From the NCBI RefSeq assembly GCF_040712315.1, contig NC_134017.1:21415822-21479821 (forward strand): DNA of 64,000 bases, written 5' to 3'. Numbering within the stretch: position 1 is the stretch's first letter; the number at the start of each line of letters is the position of its first letter. Below are positions 13,310 to 26,199 of this stretch, one piece after another. The notes beneath the pieces are model-generated. The model saw nothing but the letters and a program-made list of their open reading frames with translations, was not told the origin of the DNA and searched no databases. A program made the position numbers and the translations under genes. This DNA is from Castanea sativa. Lineage: Eukaryota > Streptophyta > Magnoliopsida > Fagales > Fagaceae.

Positions 13310-16300
13310 TGAGATAGCCCTAGCATCGGGTTTTCAGAAGAAGAGGCGCGACGACTTTACCACCCACACGATGACGCGCTCGTGGTCAGCATATAGGCAG
13401 GGGACTACAACATCCACCGAGTATTGGTGGACAACGGAAGCTCGGCAGATATCCTTTATTACCCCGCGTTTCAGCAAATGGGGATTGCTAAAGAACGACT
13501 AATCCCAACAAGCGCGCCTCTTGTTGGCTTCGGAGGAACAAGGGTCTATCCTTTAGGCGCCGTCATGTTAGCGGTGATGGTGGGAGATTACCCACAGCAA
13601 ATAACCAAGGATGTTTCTTTTCTCGTGGTTGATTGCTCCTCAGCATATAATGCCATACTTGGACGGCCCACACTCAATGCGTGGAAGGTTGTCACCTCTA
13701 CCTACCATCTGATGATCAAGTTTCCCACCGAATACGGAGTTGGAGAACTGCGGGGAAATCAGGTGGCTGTGCGGGAATGTTACGTTGCCATGATGGAAAT
13801 GGATGACCACCTACAGGTAATGAACATCGAGGAACTGAGAACAATAGCAGAACCGGTGGAAGAGTTGGAGGAAGTACAACTGGATGATTCTAGGCCCAAC
13901 CGAACCACCAGAATCAGCACCCTAGTCGACCAAATGGTCCGACAAGCGCTAGCGTTATTCCTCAAAGAAAACCAAGATGTTTTTGCATGGAGCCATGAGG
14001 ACATGCCAGGAATAGATCCAACAATCATAGTTCACAAATTGAACGTGTCACCATTTTTCTCTCCAGTTCGACAAAAAAAGTGCGTGTTCGCCCCCGAACG
14101 GGATTGAGCCATAGCAGAAGAAGTGCAGAAGCTACAAGAAGCAGACTTCATACGGGAGGTGTACTACCCTGATTGGCTGGCAAATGTAGTAATGGTCAAG
14201 AAATCAAGCGGAAAGTGGAGAATGTGTGTCGACTTCACGGATCTGAATAGAGCATGCCCTAAAGACATTTACCTGCTCCCACGCATTGACACCTTGGTAG
14301 AGTCCACCGCAAGACATGAACTTTTGAGCTTCATGGACGCCTTCTCCGGGTACAATCAAATTAAATTAGATAAGACTGATCAGGAAAAAACCTCATTTGT
14401 GACAAGCCAGGGGCTTTTTTGCTACAAGGTAATGCCTTTCGGGCTTAAGAACGCGGGAGCCACGTATCAGAGATTGACGAACAAAATGTTCGCGCACCAA
14501 ATTGGCAGAAACGTGTAGGTTTACATGGACGATATGCTGGTAAAAAGCGCAAAGGTGTCTGATCATCTGAGGGACCTCCAGGAGACTTTCAATCCTCTTC
14601 GGATGTACAAAATGAAGCTGAATCCAAACAAATGTGCGTTCGGAGTCACCGCGGGAAAATTCTTGGGATTCATGGTATCCCAGAGGGGCATTGAAGTCAA
14701 CCCAGAGAAAGTAAAGGCGATTATGGAACTATCTCCTCCAAGGAAGGTAAAGGAAGTGCAAAGCTTGACCGGGAAGATAGCAGCCATAAACAGGTTTGTA
14801 TCTAGAGCGACGGACAAATGTCTCCCTTTCTTCCGAACACTAAGGAGATCTTTCGAATGGACGGACGAGTGCCAAAGGGCATTTGAAGAGTTGAAGGCAT
14901 ATCTCTCCGCTCCGCCATTGCTTAGCCCATCTACGCTGGGTGAGGAATTATTCCTGTACCTTGCCATCTCATCAGCCGCGGTCAGTGCAGCTCTCATCAA
15001 AGAAGAAGGAAAGATACAAAAGCCCATGTACTTTATAAGCCGGGCACTAAGAGGAGCAGAAGAAAGATACCCGCAGATGAAAAAACTCGTATTCGCTCTT
15101 GTGACTGCAGCTCGAAAGCTCAAGCCCTATTTTCAAGCACATACCATAAATGTCCTGATGGATCAGCCCTTACGGAGAGCAATGAGCAATCCCGAAACTG
15201 CTGCACGAATGGCTCTGTCGACAATCGAGCTAAGTGAGTACGATATCCAATATCAGCCACAAACGGCTGTGAAAGGACAGATACTGGCAGACTTCGTTGC
15301 GGAATTCACTACCGCTGAGGAGCAGGGGGCAGAAGAGATGCCCACATGGAGAATTCACACAGACGGATCATCCAATAAGCACGCTGGGGGCGTCGGGGTC
15401 GTACTCCACACCCCGGAAGGAGACAAGATTGAATGCATGATCCGTCTGGACTTCACCACTACTAATAACGAAGCAGAGTACAAGGCCCTAGTTGTGGGAC
15501 TGGAGCTTGCGATAGCAGTAGGGGCTAGGAAGGCGGTCGTCTACTCCGATTCTCAAATCGTAGCCAGTCAAGTTAATGGGAGCTATGATTGTAAGAATGA
15601 GAGGATGAGAAGGTACCTCGGGGAAGTGAAGGGTCGAACGAATGACCTCCAATTTACGATAATTCAGATCCCAAGAGAAGAGAACCAAGAAGCAGATCTA
15701 CTCGCAAAGGTTGCTTCGGCCGAACCTATGATCGCCCCAGAACAGGTATTGTCCTTCGTCCAACTTTCATCACTATTAGATGACATTAGAATGTAGGAGG
15801 TAAGCGCTGAGAACGGTTGGACGGTTCCAATTATGGCGTACCTCAAAGACAGCAAGCTGCCAGATAACAAAGAAGACGCAAGGAAGCTGAAGGTTAAAGC
15901 TGCTCGATTCATCCTGATTAAAAATGTCCTGTACAAAAGAGGATTCTCCCGACCATATCTAAGATGCCTCGGCCGTGAAGAAGCAGACTACGTGATGAAG
16001 GAGATCTATGAAGGAGTTTGTGGGAACCATTCTGGATCAAGGTCTCTAGTGCACGAGGTACTCCGAACAGGATACTACTGGCCAACAATGCAAAAGGATG
16101 CCTATAAATACGTTAGAGCTTGTGATAAGTGTCAACGATTTGGCAATCTCATTAGGCAGCCAACGGAAGAACTCACCCCTATGACAGCTCCATGGCCGTT
16201 CGCACAATGGGGGTTGGATATCATGGGTCCATTCCCTACAGCAGTAAGGCAGCTGAAGTTCTTGGTGGTTGGTATTAACTACTTTACCAAATAAGTGGAA

Positions 16301-17050
16301 GTAGAAGCTCTGGCTACTATCACGGAGAAAAACATCCGTAGCTTTGTGTGGAGAAGTATTATTTGTAGATATGGAATTCCAAGGGTGCTCGTTTCAGACA
16401 ATGGGAAGCAATTCGACAATGATGCTTTTAGAGACTTTTGTTCTCAGTTGAGAATCAAAAATCACTACTCGTCGCCCGCCCACCCACAGGTCAACGGACA
16501 AGTTGAAGTCACGAACCGGTCCTTGTTGAAGATTATCAAGACTCGGCTCGAGGGGGCAAAGGGCATCTGGCCGGACGAACTACCAAGTGTTTTATGGGCA
16601 TACAGGACAACGACGAGAACACCAACAGGAGAGACACCGTTTCGATTGGCGTATGGTACTAAGGCCCTCATACCGGCAGAGGTGGGATTAGCAAGCTATC
16701 GTGTGGAAAGCTACGACGAGAGCAAGAATAACGAAGCATTGCGTTTAGAACTTGACCTTGTAGACGAGGTCAGGGCAGCAGTTGTACAAAGACTGGCGCG
16801 ATACCAAGACTTGATGGCAAAACATTACAACTCCAAGGTCAGGCACAGGGACTTCCAGGTGGGAGATCTAGTATTGCGAAAAGTACTCGGCGCTACAAAG
16901 GATGCCTTTGAAGGAAAACTGGGTCCAAACTGGGAAGGGCCGTATAGAATTATTTCATGGCATAGGAAAGGAACGTACTACTTGGAGACATTAGACGAAA
17001 GAAAACTAAGCCATCCGTGGAACACAGAGCACCTGAAGAAGTACTACTAG
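13310..17050 (+). pseudogene. Tat element Pol (protease, RT, two RNase H, integrase) with in-frame stops
   Basis: Continues the Gag frame. Protease with VDNGSSADIL near 13424; reverse transcriptase (FMDAFSGYNQI, MPFGLKNAGATY, YMDDML at about 14522); a first RNase H in which the catalytic start reads FLYLAIS, without the usual aspartate; a second, archaeal-like RNase H with HTDGSSN, TTNNEAEY, YSDSQIV and EADLLA; integrase with an HHCC finger (RACDKCQRF), core D,D,E (LDIMGP, VSDNGKQF, NGQVEVTNR) and a C-terminal GPYRI region ending LKKYY. Stops: 13394, 14105, 14516, 15794, 16292. All pieces stay in the same frame. A relict first RNase H plus an acquired second is characteristic of Tat elements. 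Confidence 0.93.
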
Positions 17051-17204
17051 TAGTCCAGCGTGCATAGACAACATCTACCTCCTTGTTTCCAGTTCATTTT
17101 TAAACAGTTATAGTTTTTTACTTATTAAAAGTCTAAGTTTTCTTTTTCATGAACAGTATGGTCTACCAATTTGACATAATGAGAAGAGTTTTTATTTAAA
17201 ACGT

Positions 17205-17760
17205 ATGAAATGCATGGTGCTCAAAATTTGCAAAGTCCACAAAATGGACGGATCATCCAGAAGGATGAAAATCTACGAAGTCCATAAAGTGGATAGATCA
17301 TCCAAAAGGATGAAAATCTACGAAGTTCACAAAGTGGACGGATCGTCCAAAAGGATGAAAATTTACAAAGTCCACATAGTGGACGGACCTCTACCAAATC
17401 CACATAGTGGACGGGATTATCCAAAATGGATAAAAATCTACCAAGTCCACATAGTGGACGGACATCTACTAAATCCACACAGTGGACGGGATTATCCAAA
17501 ATGGATAAAAATCTACCAAGTCCACATAATGGACGGACATTTACTAAGCCCATATAGAGTGGACGGGTTATCAAAAATGAATAAACATCTACCAAGTCCA
17601 TATAGTGGACGGGTCATCCAAATGGATAAAAATTTAGTCCACATAGTGGACGGATCCCTATTTTGTCAGCATCAGGGACGGATATCTACCAAAGACCACA
17701 TTGTGAACGGATCCCCCAAATGGACAAAAATTTTCCAAACAGTAGACGGATCAACCCACA
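17205..17760 (+). repeat. minisatellite of hairpin units in the Tat spacer
   Basis: About eleven copies of AGTCCACATAGTGGACGG-like units spaced 29-50 bp apart, separated by AT CATCCAAAAGGATG and AAATCTACCA blocks. The core GTCCAC-N3-GTGGAC is itself an inverted repeat (6-bp stem, 3-nt loop). The array is open as a frame on both strands, but this follows from its periodicity. It sits between integrase and the antisense gene, where Tat elements commonly carry variable tandem repeats. Confidence 0.88.
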
Positions 17761-18081
17761 AAGATTGTTATCATATTACTTCACAGGGTACGGTCCAGAA
17801 AATAGACGGAATGACCTCTAAAGGGAGAAACATACCAATTGTGAGACGGACTGACATCATAAATGAAAGATGTCTTCATTACATTCAACTCACAATTGGA
17901 CGGACCCCTGAGACATGATTAGACTTGCATGCAGCAATAAATTAAAAATACTTGACGGATAAAAAGCAAGCAAATAAGCTAATAAGATTCGATAGGATGA
18001 AATGTACACAATTACAAAATGACGGTTCGACAAAATAAATTACAACGGTTAAAGTTTTGACCACAAAAAAAAAAAAAATTG

Positions 18082-20275
18082 CTACTGATGCTTTGGGGAA
18101 GTATTTTCAATCTTTTGACCGTCGTTTGGTTGACTTGGAGGGAGAGTTTGACCTTCGTCAGCTGGAGCAGCGACGGCAAACACATCGTCTGTGCTCTCTG
18201 AACGGACGGATTGCGCGAGTGTTTGCCCTTGAGCGTCGATGGAGACATGGGACACGTCCAGGTCGGGATACGAAGACTTCACCTGATGGGTGGCATCGAC
18301 GAATCCGTCAGCAAAGGAGCTCCCAAGCTCTGCCAAAAGAAGGTCGGAGTCACAATACTCCCGGACCGCAACTTCTTTTGCATCTTGGAGTTGAGTCTTA
18401 GTATCCGTCAGTTCTTTCTCTTTGTCTTTCAAAATTTGACGTAACTGCTCATTCTCCTTTTCCAGCTCACCTCTGACCTGCTCCGAGTACTTAAGCTTCC
18501 TATCCATGTTGATCTTCCAGGTCTTTAGGTCGTGAAGCTCATCCTCCATCGTCTTATTCTTCTTCCTAAGACGGTCCATAGTTGTCTCGTGATTGAGACA
18601 ACGGCCCATTAGCCCTTTCATCATCAGCATGGCCTGAAAGCAAAATACAACACTATGTAAACGACGGGTGAGAAGGAAGATTACAAAAGCTAGAGGACGG
18701 GTTCAAAAGTACCTGTGCAATATTAAAGAGGCCCGTCTCTCCCATCGCCTCCGTAGCATGGTTGCCAAGGTCCTCATAATCGTCAGCCGTCAAGATGGAC
18801 GAGAGTTTTTCAAGGGTATAACTTGAGTCTTCTCGAAAGAGAACGGGTGGTTTCTCACCGGTGGGAATTGGACCCTTCATCAAACCCTTACCCTTGCCAT
18901 GCCTGACGGGTGCTTTCTCGGCCTCCAATGCTATGACGGGCTCTGGGGTGGTCTTCTGCTTCTTAGGCAGACGGTCCATCTTTTCTAGTTGATTTCGTTT
19001 TGACGGAATGGATGGAACCGTCCCCTTAGCTTGACCGGCCTCTTGCTTCTTCTTCACTGCTTGCTGCTTGATGAAGGCTTTTCTCTTGGCAGCGTCCATT
19101 TCTGCAAATCAAAGACGGGTGTGCAGTGTTAGAAAGGCAAGAGCAAAAAATAACGATAATAAAAGACGGAGAGAGTTACGACGGACTTACATTTGTGAAC
19201 TCTGCTGTCATAACGATGGGCGGCAGATGAAGGTTTAGGACCGTCACAATACCAATGGAGAGTATCAAGAGTGACAAGTTGCGCCCACGTCCTCTCTTGA
19301 AGCTTCGTCTTGTTGAAAATTCTCTCCAGGAAACTCCACTGCTCTAAGGTAACTTGTGGACGGTCCCGAGCTGCAAAAAAGACGATTAGACTTTGAAAAA
19401 AAAAAATAATAATAATGATAAAATAAAATAACTTTCAAAGTTCAATTAGACGGAAACTAAAGCAATAGCATACCTGACGGAGGCATTATGCCCCATGTAG
19501 TGTCGACGGGCATATATGTGTCATCTCCTGGACGACACATCCATTCGTCCCATTCCAAAAAGAAATACCTACTTTTCCAATCCCTATTGGAGTTCGGCGT
19601 ATCACTGACGAGCCTCAACAACAGGCTCCTGGCTACAAAACTGTACATTCCTTTTGACTTAACGATCTTCGTCGGACGGTAACAGTGGAAGAATTCTTCC
19701 ACCGTCAACCTTCGTACACCGTCAGACATGGCCCCATACAAAACTTCTACGCCTATGAATACTCTCCAGGCGTTTGGGGAGATCTGAGTGACAGATAGGC
19801 CAAGGTATTGAAGCAGCCGACGGTGGAGAGAACTTAAAGGGAATCTGAGCCCTGCCTTTAGGGCTTGCTTATAGATCCCAACACCGTCGACCCCCCTGTA
19901 GTAACATTTCTTGGACTTGTGGGGGAGATGTAGACGGATGTTATCGGGTATTTGATACTTGGTCCTAAGTGCTTTGAGGTGGGATTCAGTGATTGAGGAC
20001 CTAAAATCATTCACTGTCCAGAGGGGTAGCATGACGAACTCTCTAAGACCGTCCGGACCAATCACAGATTGAACGGGGGGATCCACACCATCTAAGCTAC
20101 TACTTGACGACTTTGAACTCTCCGTCTCTAGACCTTCATCATCTAAGGAAGAAGAGGTACTGGACGGATTCCTTTCTTCACTTGAAGTGTCAGGATCTCT
20201 TGGACCTGACGGGAATCTCTCATCGTAGCCCGCCCCGTCGCGGACAAACAATTGATTACTTGACGCACTAGACAT
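18082..20275 (-). CDS. antisense gene of the Tat element (gypsy-type transposon domain), four predicted exons
   Basis: On the strand opposite to gag-pol. Predicted exons: 20275-19474, 19370-19191, 19101-18713, 18633-18082, all with GT...AG borders (donors GTATGC, GTAAGT, GTACTT; acceptors TTGCAG, TTGCAG, TTTCAG). Exon 1 (ATG at 20275; acidic Ser-rich start, then LREFVMLPLWTVNDF and FHCYRPTKIV) resembles the putative gypsy-type transposon domain (PF04195) found as antisense ORFs in Tat elements. Exon 3 is Lys-rich and nuclear-like (PKKQKTTPEP); exon 4 is a long coiled coil (EKENEQLRQILKDKEKEL). Exons 3 and 4 join in frame. At the exon 2/3 junction my reading gives T|AA, an in-frame stop, so the copy may be inactive or use another junction. 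Function in the element is not known to me. Confidence 0.78.
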
Positions 20276-20719
20276 TACCTACATTTATGACGGTATAACC
20301 TAAGACACTGACGGATCTAAAGAAAGTGCATATATATAAAATGATAAAATAAAAAGAAAGATAGAAGAAGGGTTTAGAGTACATACCGGATCGAGATCGA
20401 GCAAATACGAAATGACGGATAGACTAGTGGGACGACAAGAATGCACAATAGAAATGACGATGGCGCTCTGATTGCAAATTTTTTATAGCAAGAGAAGAAT
20501 GAAGGAAGAGAAGGCAGGCTTTTATAGAACGAAGGGCATAGAATACGAAGGGTCACCTTGTTCCAGGGGAACAGCTAATCAATAAGGGCCACGTGTCTTT
20601 CATCATAAATACAGGCCACGTGTCCTTCGTCATAAGTAAGCCAGATCCGTCCTATCTCAATAAATTGACATATGCATCACTCCATGAATCCGTCTAGTGT
20701 CGAAAGACGGATCCAAGGA

Positions 20720-20733
20720 GTGAAGGGGGCAAC
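20720..20733 (+). other. polypurine tract of the Tat element
   Basis: GTGAAGGGGGCAAC directly before the 3' LTR. Confidence 0.8.
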
Positions 20734-21264
20734 TGAAGAGGATAAAAACATGAGACGGATCTTTCCTCCCCTCTGGATGGACGGAGTGGAAGTAGACGGA
20801 TTGATACCGTCGGAATGCATATAGGATGGTGCCGATCATCGAGTATCCGTCCGATAATTGATTGATTATAAATCCTTAGTTGTTTGTCACAAGATGTGTT
20901 TTGACTCGGCTTTGCTTTATTTTCACACAAGCGTGTACACCTGGAGTTCTTGCGTTACACGTTTGACTATAATAAGAAGACTCCTATATGGAAAAGAGCT
21001 CAAGAGGAAAGTTGAATCCTAAAAGGAAAGGAAATTCTACGCCAATATAAATACTCTAGAAACCCTAGCATCAAGGTACGCATAATTGACTCAACTCTGG
21101 CACTCTAGGGTTGTAAAAAAGAAAAGATTCTAACTTGACCTTCAGAGGGTTTTTGGCTGGCACCACACCGTGCTCTCTTTTAGGTCTTTTATTTTCTCTT
21201 TGCAGGTGTTGTCTCAGTTTGGAGAGTGCTTGCAGCTTACTGGTAATTTTTTTCGACTTCATCA
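20734..21264 (+). repeat. 3' LTR of the Tat element (531 bp)
   Basis: Begins TGAAGAGGATAAAAACATG and ends CGACTTCATCA. It contains a block absent from the 5' LTR (20969-21091) with a TATA-like TATAAATA at 21046-21053 followed by CTCTAGAAACCCTAG. Confidence 0.94.
21046..21053 (+). promoter_or_regulatory. TATA-like box, Tat 3' LTR only
   Basis: TATAAATA in an otherwise GC-mixed LTR. The segment holding it is missing from the 5' LTR, which would be the one to drive the element. Confidence 0.55.
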
Positions 21265-21302
21265 GGTAGTTCATGCGATTAAGGTGTTGGCCAAGTCAGG
21301 AC
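21265..21302 (+). pseudogene. GGPPS continuation after the Tat insertion
   Basis: After the duplicated GGTAG the frame resumes as VVHAIKVLAKS, which follows GVPPTR of the 5' part in the way plant GGPPS proteins do (VVRAI-ELAKS). Beyond about 21302 the open frame continues to 21403 but no longer resembles GGPPS, so the gene was already truncated or rearranged here. Confidence 0.8.
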
Positions 21303-21822
21303 TCAGTAGGACACCAAGGACTCGCTCAGGGTGGAGTTTTTTGATCGTCTATAAACCCTGGGTAGGGTTGAATGGCAATAAAGATTCTTGTGGCAGTGCA
21401 TAAGTTGATAGAATGAAGTTTTCTTAAATTGAGTTTAAGATCTTGCCTTATAACTTATAAGGTGATAGAAAGCCTTTTGAGTTTTTAAATCTCCAATTTT
21501 TATGCAATATTTCATGGTCATGTTCTGAGCTTCAGGTCACGATTATGCAAATGCAGATTCAGGTACAAAAGTTCATGTATATGTGCTTTTTTCAAATTTT
21601 TAGAAGTCTATCCATCCTTTTTTTTTTTTCTTTCTTCTCTCTGTCAGTAAAATGACTGTTTTGTGATCTTCGTTTTCTTGTAATTTTATTTAATACTGCT
21701 TTGACTTATATGAATTTCTGGCAAATTATAATCTAGATATCTATTCATTGTGTTTTTTTGGTGTGTATTTTGTTTTTTGGGTTACCTATTATTTGCATTT
21801 AATGCTGAAATTTATTTGGAAG

Positions 21823-24800
21823 GTTGGAGTCTCCAAGCATTAAACTCTCAGGCATCATTTTAATTATCTCAGTTGGAATACTTTTAACAGGTATCAAACT
21901 CCGTCTGTAGTTGTGTTATTCTCTAATTGCTCAGTTGAATATGCCTGTATTTTGTGTGTAGCACAGATAGCACCACCAGTGTTAGGATATATAACCAGTT
22001 ATTTGTGAGGATGTGAAGGTAGTGATAATCTATAGATGTCCCTGGCTGCTTGAGCGATGCAACAAGTGGACCCACCAATTTACAAGCCCTCACAGGCTTA
22101 TATGAGAATGGATCCCAAATGGATAACATGGAATAATATTTGGTGTACTGGTTCAAAGTGTGAATAGATCCTGAAGATGATCTAAGCAAGAAAATAAAAA
22201 TTATTAAAAGCCTTCTTTCTTTCTTGAACCCCTCCTTTTCTCTCTCTTTTCTGTTTCCTTTTTATTTCGTTCATCCTTGCCCCTATCTCAATTTCTCTCC
22301 TTATATTTGCTGGCTAGTACAGGAATGGTTCCTTGATTTTGTTAATGGGGGGAAATTCAGTCACAAGGATGTGATATGCCAAAACATAGGGGTTTTATGT
22401 CAGCTGCATAAATTCTAGTTTCTTCCTTGAAGTATCCTTAGACTTGTTTACCACTCCTGGACAGCCAAAGTATGCATCCAGTAATCCTAAGCCTTTTTTC
22501 TTTCCATATTCTTTCTGCTGTTAATATAAATTCATATTTTGTCCAAGGTCCTTATCAAATTTTATACTTCACATGCAATGATTTCTTGCAAATGCATTTG
22601 TTTCCAAAATTAGTATATTTTGTCCTACCTTCTTCTCTCCTCTCTCCCATTATTCAAATATAGGGTTAATGTTTGAGCATATAAAGGCGTTTTAGGATCT
22701 GAGGATTCTCAACTTAAACATCATGAAAAGAAAATTTGATTGTATGATATACCCCTATATTTTTCTGCAATGCAACAGCACTTGCCATGGTTGACTTCTG
22801 CTATGATTTATTTGGTGCAGTTTTCTTGCATTAGTGATTCTCCAATATATGATTGGATAAATTTTTAGGCGGTATTCTTTGTTTTTTGATTTATATCTCT
22901 TCTTAATTTTTGGTTGTTACATTAGATTTTATTCTTGTACACCCCTGTTATATGTTTTGATTTTTATCAGGTAGCAAAAAAAAAAAGATATTCTGTGTTA
23001 ACATTTCTGTGTTTTCCATATGGACTATATGGAAGTTGTGAAAGAGACAGAATTTGAGTTTTTGGGTTTCATCTTGGTTATGCTTGCTGCTGTAATGTCT
23101 GGCTTCCGCTGGGCCATGACTCAAATTCTTCTGCAGGTAGGTCTTGTGCAGGTTTTTTAGTTACTTTCTATTTGCATGATATATGGATTTTGATTATTTT
23201 TTCCATTATCCAAAGTTTTGATTTTTTTTAATAACTGTGTTCTTAATTCTTGTTGTTGTCTTGGAATCTTATTTTGCATTCTATTCGTGCGCTTTGACAC
23301 CTAAATCAATATAAAGAAAGAAGCTTATGGTAAGTGCTGTATGTTGCCTTTTTTCGAATTTAAAGTTTAGCAAAGTTTGATGTTATTATATTAACATGTG
23401 TTTTCATATGACCAGAATCATCAGTAGTCACTTAGGTGACATCATTAGAGTTTTATTTTGAACCTATAACCATGACTCATCTTCTAGAGTTACAACTTTT
23501 GAGAATATTATGTGTAAGAAAGGGCAATCTTGTACTTTTCATATTCATATAAAAATAGAGAACTTGGCCACTCTAGGGTTGCTTCTCACAATGTTTTTCA
23601 TATTCTTCTCCCTCTAGCTGTAAAGACTATGGTGTTAGGGTGTGGTCTGTGTAAAAGATCTTGTGTTTGAATATGAGGACCCCCATTTATTTCATTTTTC
23701 ATTTTTGGTATTGCTTAATGTACATTGTTGGCCCACCTGCCAACTCAAGCTTTTGGGATATATGGTGTGTACTACTTTATTGAGTTCCTTTGTCTAGTGA
23801 TTCTTTATTTTATTTTATTTTATGTATTTATTTTATTTTTATTTTATAAATTGACAAGTATCAAAAGTCCTCACTTGTGAAAAGGATTGATAAAGAATTT
23901 TCGACTAATAAGAAGTGTAGTTTTTCTGCTTATAGAAGATCATAGAAATCATAGCTGAGCATATCTTCGAATATGAAAGTTTGAGTTTGTACATCCTGTG
24001 CTTGCTTTATATATACCTGTCCTGTCCCGAGATGTACTTCAGCCTTCAGGGTTTATGGTGTTTTCCAGAAATAGTAGTTGATCTCTTTGCAGCAACAAAG
24101 AAAATACTAAATTTATACTCTATGTTTGTAGTAATGAGATATGTTTATTAAGGAAGAGACAGATATTATGAGTTATTGCTTATAAATACTTAGGATGTTC
24201 ATGTTGCTGCAGGTATTGACAGAATACATTCTTGTCTCAGTAACTAGTGCTGTCACGGTAACAATAGCAGGTGTTGTCAGGAGGCTGTCACTATAGTGGT
24301 ATGAGCTGCTCATTTTTGTCTGTTTATTAAATTGACCTAGTGCAAACTCTAAATTTGTGGTTCTGTCCAACAGTCTAGACTTCCCCATTTTCATGTTGTA
24401 AATTTCTGTTTCCGTGCTCTAAATATGTTTTTGAATTGGTCCACAACTCCACATTCTTTTAGGATATTCAGCTGTTAATTTTCTCCTTGTATAACAACTA
24501 CTAATTCATTCATGCATGTGCTAGCAGGGTTTTCTTTATAATTAGGAATGAGTAACCTTTCCTTCTACATAATTGCATGCTGGAAATTTTTTGTAATAAA
24601 TTTTCATCATTAATTTCATAATTGCAAAGTGGTGCTTGGTTTTTTATTTTATTTTATTTTCTTGACAAGTAAGAAAAAATTTAGAAGAAAAGATTACTTC
24701 AGGCACATGATGGTGACCATTAAGCTAAAGAATTGCAAAAACTTATACACAAAAAAGAAGTGAATCCATGAAATTTATCAATGCATTATAATTTGTAAGA

Positions 24801-26199
24801 CCCAATACTCAAGACCAATAAAATAAAGTGTGCATCAACAATGTTGAGTCATTGATCTGTCTGTATTCTCAAACGTATGACCATTTGATGGAACAGAGCT
24901 AGATAGAGTTGTAAATCCTAAAGTGAAAAACTTTGATGGCGTTTGTGCCTTTTACAGCTAATTTATACACGTGACACTGCTATAGCAAGCCTATCAGTTT
25001 GGTATATAAGCAGTGTACCCATGTTTACTTAGTGAATTCTGTCACATCTTCAAAAGCACTTCTGATTTCCTCTCTTTCCCACCTTCTCACTCACCTGATT
25101 ATTGTCCATATCTAACCTAATGTTTCTGCAATCTTCTCACTCACCTTATCATTTAAATGTCCATATGATTTTGGAAAGCTTGGCTGTTAGAGTTTGGCCT
25201 TTCCTGCAAAAGATGGTTTATAAGATATAATCTGTGAACTCTGTATCCAAGGGAACAAATATTTCCAAATGTTTCAATCTGCATTGTGGACTATGTAAGT
25301 TTTGACATTCTACACAGTACGGTGATGGTTCCAGATATAGGTAACAAAGTGCTTTTTCCAATCCTTTCTTGGAGAAGAGACATGTTTCCTGAAAGATGCA
25401 GATGTGGTTACAGTGTCAATTTTGTGTATGCATTTTGGGAAGAGAGAGAACAAGCTCTTAGGGAATAGAAGCAGTAAGGGGATAGGTTGTGCAATTACTC
25501 ATATTTTCCCAAAATTAGAAAGTTAACAAAAGGGTGTGGGGACTTTTCTGTCTGCATGTAAGCGTTTAGTAAATGTATTGTAAGAGCAACTTCTGATCAT
25601 TTTGTTTATAAGGCTAGCATTTTCTCCCATCAATTATAAGCTCAATGAACTATTTTATTGATGTAAGAAACAAGTCCTTTTGATAGAGAGTGGATGAAGA
25701 GGGAAACAGGAAATTCGAAGTTCCTTGGTGCATTAATTGGATATATTAATTTCTTATTCTCCATAAACTTTTTGAGTGATTCTGTATATTGAGATGCTGT
25801 CTCCATTGACTCCTACTTAAAAAAAAAAAAAAAAAAACCTGTTGTTTCCTAACATATGTAATTGCTAATTCTTGACTATTTAAATTATGAAGCACTACTG
25901 TCATGTGGTCCTGTGAATGGAAATTAATGTTTTCCACTGGTATTAATCTCTATTTATTGGCCCGCTAACCTTGGATTTGAATCAAAAACATTTCATTAAA
26001 TTCATTGTTAATTCATATGATATTGACGAATTTCCACTGTTGGTTTGGAAGCTGCTGTTGTGTACCATTTGTTTGACATTATTTTCTGATCTTGTGCACT
26101 TCAGGTTGCATTCTTCTACTTCCATGATGAATTTACCTGGTTGAAAGGGGCCGGCCTCTTCACAATCATGATTGGTGTTAGTTTATTCAATTGGTACAA
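21823..26199 (+). pseudogene. phosphate/nucleotide-sugar translocator remnant (At1g06470 type), five exons recognisable
   Basis: Member of the plant TPT/drug-metabolite transporter family, predicted multi-span membrane proteins of the Golgi or plastid. Exons seen: 21823-21890 (LESPSIKLSGIILIISVG), 23036-23136 (VKETEFEFLGF, MSGFRWAMTQILLQ), 23317-23329 (KEAYG), 24213-24298 (VLTEYILVSVTSAVTVTIAG), 26105-26199 (VAFFYFHDEFTWLKGAG, SLFNWYK). Borders follow GT/AG and phases match between exons 1-2-3. The exon expected after KEAYG is not found in the 0.9 kb between, exon 24213-24298 has a one-base deletion in VVKEAV, and the N-terminal exons and the C-terminal tail are absent. All recognisable exons are on the plus strand with long AT-rich introns. 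Confidence 0.85.

Noticed and set aside
17235..17655. CRISPR-like regularly spaced palindromic repeats
   Set aside because: Spacing is irregular, units are degenerate and the context is a plant Tat element; no cas genes. It is a minisatellite.
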